Shown here in pieces: positions 22,223-25,798 of a DNA stretch of 25,798 nucleotides. The stretch is taken from the NCBI GenBank assembly GCA_050730675.1, contig JBOHNM010000045.1, forward strand, positions 1 to 25,798, written 5' to 3'. The stretch is from JBOHNM01 sp050730675. GTDB lineage: Bacteria > Planctomycetota > Phycisphaerae > Phycisphaerales > UBA1924. How positions within the stretch are numbered: the first letter of the stretch is position 1; the number at the start of each line of letters is the position of its first letter. Position numbers and translations under genes: made by a program. The notes under the pieces were generated by a model. That model worked only from the letters and a program-made list of their open reading frames with translations, was not told the origin of the DNA and made no database searches.

Positions 22223-24801
22223 GGGATGGTTGGGATTGGTTTGGGGGCGGGTTCGGTGGGTTTGGCCGGGGCTGGAGCTGTAGGGGCTGATTCGAGGCGC
22301 TTGATGAGGTCTTCGACTTCACGGCGCTCGGCGGGGGTGAGGCCGCGGACGGAGCGGTCGAGGCGCTGGAGGTCGTCGAGCTCGAGGACGCGGCGGGCAC
22401 TGGTAACAACCGCCGAGGACTCCCCGTGTCGCTGATTGAAACGCAACACACGAACCGCCAATGGCAAGTTGTAGGGGTCAAGTGATGGCGCAAGCTCGTT
22501 GTAGTGATTCGCGATTCTCACCCACTCTTTACTCGCGTCCGGATGATCGCTGGTCCGTCGCGCCATCTCCTCGAACCCCGCAATCGCCGCAGCGTTGCGT
22601 GCAGCCTCGTTCGGCGAGGAACGCCCGATCTTTCGGCCCATGATGGAGCCCATGAGCGACCTGCCAAACAGATCGCCGGCCCAGGTTCGCATCGCCGGGT
22701 CTGGCGAGTCCCAGAGCAAGAGTGCAAGCCGCATTGTTTCGCGCAGCGTGCGCCAATCGAGTTCGTCAAGCGCACCCATTTCCGTTGCAGCTTCCTTTAC
22801 AGCCCTCGGAAACAACTCTTGAAATGCTCTGTTGATTGACTCCGGCGTTGCACTGACGTCTCGGCCAAGCGCCTCGCCCAATGTCCTCGCAGACTGTTGA
22901 ATCGCGTCGGGTTGATACGCCGGAGATGTCGGAGCACTTGCCGATGACAGCATCTGGCTCACTTCACCGATTGGTCGCACCGCCAGAGCCGCTCTGCGCA
23001 GACCGGCTTCCCAGCGGAAGGCCGGCCACACTCCTACCCAGCCGAGAAGGCACACAGACGCAAGGAGAAGCATGCCAAACACGTTGGCAGTAAGCGTGCC
23101 AAGCTCTCCGGAGGCAGACCGGATGGGTGGTACGTGCGATTGTCCGGGCTCGTGCCTCGCAGGTCCGTTCGCGAATCCAGATGCGGCGAGCGCGCCGATC
23201 GCCATGAACAGCCCCGCTGACTGCGGAAACGACCCTGTTACTTCGATTTGCCCATGCACTGCCATCGCGATCGCCGCGGCGACGAGGCCGATGAGCCAGC
23301 GCCGGTGTTTGGTGGCGACCACGACTGCGCCGCCGGCGAGGCCGAGCCAGAGGCCGAGGCCCAAGATGCGGATGAGCGCGGCTTCGGGCGTGAGGGCTGC
23401 GGTCTCGGTCCAGATGGCGGCGAGCGAGGCGAGGATGATGATGCCGGAGGAGGCGCGGATGAGGGGGCGTGACTCGAGTTCGGGTTCGGGGGCCGCATCG
23501 GGCGGGTTGCGCCACGCCAGTAAACCTGCGCCGGCGCGGGCGACCCACCAGAGCCAGAGGCCGATCCACGCGAAGCCCGCGATGCCGAGGCAGGCCCACC
23601 AATCGAAGAGGATGCTGTGGGGGCTGCCGACCTCCTCGGGGCTCAGCGGGTTCTTGAAGATCAGGTACGCGTCCTTGAAGCCATCGGGCCCGGTGCCGAG
23701 GAGCCACTGGTCGAGCGCGATGCGGGTGGCGGCCTGCATGTAGAACCAGCGGAACAGGACGCTCAACTCGCCGATGCGCTCGCCGATGAAGCCGCGGGCG
23801 ACGACGGCGAGCAAGGCCGCACCGATGAGAACGGGGCCGATGCAACGGGCGCGGGGGGCGAGTTTGTCCAGGAAACGCGATGGGAGCGGGATGCGTGCGT
23901 ATCCGATTGCGAGGGCGATCAGACCAAGGCCGAGCGCGGTCACGGCGAAGCCGCCCTTGCTGTCGGCCAGCGCGACGGCACCGAGTGAGACGACCAGTCC
24001 GGCACAGGCGAGCACGAGCGGCCACGGTGAAGTGTTTGTTGTGTCACGTCCCGTGCGATCGCGGTTCTCGCTTCGAGCCTTCCACGCGGACAACGCGAGC
24101 GCCACGAACCCAACCGTGCTCGCCGCGGCGAACGAGGCGTAGACATTGCTGAGGCCAAACCAGCCGGTGGCCTCGGCCTGGATCAGGCGGCGCTCGTAGC
24201 CGCGGGCCATGGCGGAATCGGGCGTCCAGCCGTTGGCGGCGAGGATGGACTCCTTGTTGCGTTTGAAGTTTTCGATGATGCCGGGGTGCTCAATGAAGAT
24301 CTGCTCGATGCCGCGGATCGCGAGCACGGCGATGAACGAGATGACCGCGGCGAAGGCGACGATGCGGATGCGGCGGTCGGCGCCGGCGTGCCAGAGAGCC
24401 AGACCGGCGATCATCGCCGAGGCCCACGATGCGCCGATGCGCTGCTGGCCGAGGGTGAAGACCGTGGATGACCAGCCGTGGTAGACGATGGGAACGCAGC
24501 CGATCGAGACGAGCAGGGCGGCCAAGAGGAACCACGCGCTGCGGGCGCGGTGAGCGGTGCCGATCAGCAGCAGCCCCGCGCCGAGGATGATGAGGGCATC
24601 GACCAGCAGCGAGCCGGCGGGACCGATGCCGACGAGGGGGGACCAACTGATCAGCGGATCCATGTCCCAGTAGGGAAGGATGCTGACCTGGGTCATGGCG
24701 CGGAAGAGCATTGGCGCCAGCACGAGGATGAGGCCGACCCATGTCAGGCCTTCCGTGAGGGGCGACGGTGTTCGAGCGGCGGCGAGCGAAGGAGCGTTCA
24801 C
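22219..24801 (-). CDS. O-antigen ligase-like polytopic membrane protein
   Basis: An 860-residue protein. The first 600 or so residues form about a dozen membrane segments with a ligase-family loop GTGPDGFKDAYLIFKNPLSP and SPHSILFDWWACLGIAG, whose histidine matches the conserved position of WaaL/Wzy-type proteins. These enzymes transfer or polymerise undecaprenyl-linked glycans at the outer face of the inner membrane. The last 230 or so residues are soluble, helical and possibly repeat-like (RTLGEALGRD, ARRVLELDDLQRLD), ending in a Pro/Ala-rich tail. The GTG start overlaps the stop of the WecA-like gene by four bases (GTGA), so the two are coupled. Third-position G/C bias is strong from 24801 to about 23260 and clearly weaker from there to about 22400. 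Whether it is a ligase or a polymerase cannot be decided here. Confidence 0.78.
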   Translation of the reverse strand: MNAPSLAAARTPSPLTEGLTWVGLILVLAPMLFRAMTQVSILPYWDMDPLISWSPLVGIGPAGSLLVDALIILGAGLLLIGTAHRARSAWFLLAALLVSIGCVPIVYHGWSSTVFTLGQQRIGASWASAMIAGLALWHAGADRRIRIVAFAAVISFIAVLAIRGIEQIFIEHPGIIENFKRNKESILAANGWTPDSAMARGYERRLIQAEATGWFGLSNVYASFAAASTVGFVALALSAWKARSENRDRTGRDTTNTSPWPLVLACAGLVVSLGAVALADSKGGFAVTALGLGLIALAIGYARIPLPSRFLDKLAPRARCIGPVLIGAALLAVVARGFIGERIGELSVLFRWFYMQAATRIALDQWLLGTGPDGFKDAYLIFKNPLSPEEVGSPHSILFDWWACLGIAGFAWIGLWLWWVARAGAGLLAWRNPPDAAPEPELESRPLIRASSGIIILASLAAIWTETAALTPEAALIRILGLGLWLGLAGGAVVVATKHRRWLIGLVAAAIAMAVHGQIEVTGSFPQSAGLFMAIGALAASGFANGPARHEPGQSHVPPIRSASGELGTLTANVFGMLLLASVCLLGWVGVWPAFRWEAGLRRAALAVRPIGEVSQMLSSASAPTSPAYQPDAIQQSARTLGEALGRDVSATPESINRAFQELFPRAVKEAATEMGALDELDWRTLRETMRLALLLWDSPDPAMRTWAGDLFGRSLMGSIMGRKIGRSSPNEAARNAAAIAGFEEMARRTSDHPDASKEWVRIANHYNELAPSLDPYNLPLAVRVLRFNQRHGESSAVVTSARRVLELDDLQRLDRSVRGLTPAERREVEDLIKRLESAPTAPAPAKPTEPAPKPIPTIP

Positions 24802-25798
24802 CGGGCGACGTCCTGCGGTGGGGGGCGGTCGGTGGCACGGCCCTCGAAAAGCGCCAGCACCAGCAGCACCAGCACCGTCTGGAGTCCGACGAGCTTGGCC
24901 TGCCACGGCTGGAGAGAACCGAGCGGGATCGCGCTGACGGCGGTGATCGCCGTGAGGCCGTAGATGCACAGCACCGCGTCGCGCTTGCTCAATCCCCGTC
25001 GTACGAGTCGGTGCGAGAGGTGGTTCAGATCGCCGACGAAGGGCGAGCGGCCGGCACGCAGGCGGATGATCGTCACCGAGCAGAAGTCGTAGAGCGGCAC
25101 CGCCAGCACGATCACGGGCATGAAGACGCCGTACCAACCGCCGGAGATGTCCGGCGATGCCGCGCCGGCGTCGTAGAACGTGGTCCGGACCGTGAGGAAC
25201 CCGAGCAGGAAGCCGATGACGAGCGAGCCGCCATCGCCCATGAAAATGCTGGCCTTGGGCGCTGGGAAGTTGAAGATCAGGAAGCCGAGGCACCCGCCGA
25301 CAAGCAGCGCCAGTGTTGCTGCGATGAACCACTGGCCGTGCAGGATGGCGGCGGCAAGAAAAAAGGATCCGGCGATGGCGGCGACGCCGCCGGTCAGACC
25401 GTCCATGTTGTCGAGGAAGTTCATGGCGTTGGTGATGGCGCCGATCCACAGGACTGCAATAAACAGAGAGAGCCACGGCATGCCGAGTTGGGTGTCGACG
25501 AGGGTGAGCAGGCGGCTGTTGGTGATCACGACCACGGCGGTCGTGACGGCGAGCATGATCGCCAGCTTGACGAACGGCCCGAGGGGCCTGCGGTCATCGA
25601 TGACGCCGACGATGTGCAGAACGCTCACGCCGGCGATCAGCGCGACCGCATCGGTGCTCTTGGACATGATGCCGGGCAGGTGGCGGGCCAGTTCGGGGAA
25701 CATCGCCACCGCGCGATCGGAGAGGCCGACGGCGATGGCGAGGATGCCCGCGATCATCGGCAGCACGACCGCGAGGTAGATCCCCAGCCCCCCGGTGT
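24798..25798 (-). CDS. WecA/TagO-like undecaprenyl-phosphate glycosyl-1-phosphate transferase, 5' truncated
   Basis: Polytopic MraY/WecA-family enzyme that transfers a sugar phosphate from a UDP-sugar to undecaprenyl phosphate, the first step of many surface glycans. About 332 residues are visible. The frame is open through the right edge and reads TGGLGIYLAVVLPM there, the usual N-terminal GG-G motif, so the true start lies outside and the GTG at 25766 is not the start. Metal and substrate motifs are clear: GVIDDRRPLG, NAMNFLDNMDGLTGG, FMGDGGSLVIGF and the histidine loop GDLNHLSHRLVRRG. About ten membrane segments are predicted. It is followed by and coupled to the ligase-like gene. Confidence 0.9.
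   Translation of the reverse strand, partial: TGGLGIYLAVVLPMIAGILAIAVGLSDRAVAMFPELARHLPGIMSKSTDAVALIAGVSVLHIVGVIDDRRPLGPFVKLAIMLAVTTAVVVITNSRLLTLVDTQLGMPWLSLFIAVLWIGAITNAMNFLDNMDGLTGGVAAIAGSFFLAAAILHGQWFIAATLALLVGGCLGFLIFNFPAPKASIFMGDGGSLVIGFLLGFLTVRTTFYDAGAASPDISGGWYGVFMPVIVLAVPLYDFCSVTIIRLRAGRSPFVGDLNHLSHRLVRRGLSKRDAVLCIYGLTAITAVSAIPLGSLQPWQAKLVGLQTVLVLLVLALFEGRATDRPPPQDVAR

Noticed and set aside
19840..22290. An 816-codon plus-strand frame opposite fusA.
   Set aside because: Val/Asp/Leu-rich mirror of EF-G codon usage with no motif; fusA is unambiguous on the other strand.
1..25798. tRNA genes, rRNA, CRISPR repeats, insertion sequences or prophage genes.
   Set aside because: None was recognised on either strand: no cloverleaf-like pattern, regular repeat-spacer series, transposase or integrase-like protein.

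Overview
The window is high-GC DNA with strong G/C third-position bias. It reads best as a planctomycete chromosome, possibly of the Phycisphaerae. The grounds are the C30-type carotenoid genes (CrtN/CrtP-like, aldehyde dehydrogenase, CrtQ-like glycosyltransferase), an str operon split into rpsL-rpsG and a distant inverted fusA, and a nucleoside monophosphate kinase of planctomycete flavour. The phylum is an inference from gene content, not from a marker tree. I see no tRNA, rRNA, CRISPR array, insertion sequence or prophage, and no gene-free stretch longer than 300 bases.

Layout. 1-401 (-): start of a sodium:solute symporter running off the left edge. 444-1478 (+): a lipoprotein N-acetylmuramoyl-L-alanine amidase. 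1479-8196: a carotenoid locus. A CrtN-like desaturase is on the minus strand; divergent from it runs an apparent operon of aldehyde dehydrogenase, a CrtP-like oxidase fused to an acyltransferase, and a CrtQ-like glycosyltransferase. 8208-10016 (-): recJ. 10125-13416 (+): a PduO-type cobalamin adenosyltransferase, a membrane PP2C/SpoIIE-type phosphatase and argC. 13417-14531: a lower-GC hypothetical membrane protein and a MazG-like protein. 14618-15772: rpsL-rpsG with a recognisable promoter and terminator. 15826-18820 (+): membrane metallophosphoesterase, ThiF/MoeB-like E1 enzyme and a DinB-like protein. 18849-22222 (-): adk and fusA with terminators and a fusA promoter. 22219-25798 (-): an O-antigen-ligase-like membrane protein and a WecA/TagO-like glycosyl-1-phosphate transferase truncated by the window end.

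How they fit. The carotenoid genes can account for desaturation of a C30 chain, oxidation of its end to an aldehyde and then an acid, glycosylation, and acylation of the sugar. This is the logic of staphyloxanthin-type pigments, which planctomycetes are known to build from squalene. No squalene synthase gene is in view. The WecA-like and ligase-like pair suggests undecaprenyl-linked surface glycan assembly. The translation genes have their own promoters and terminators.

Most interesting points: the oxidase-acyltransferase fusion, whose linker carries an eight-G tract where loss of one G would split it into two proteins; a switch of coding frame at the aldehyde dehydrogenase tail; a near-symmetric -10 element shared by the divergent carotenoid genes; ribosomal protein S12 with Arg at position 88, a residue linked to streptomycin resistance; and a long fusA leader with a ten-codon ORF ending beside a hairpin.
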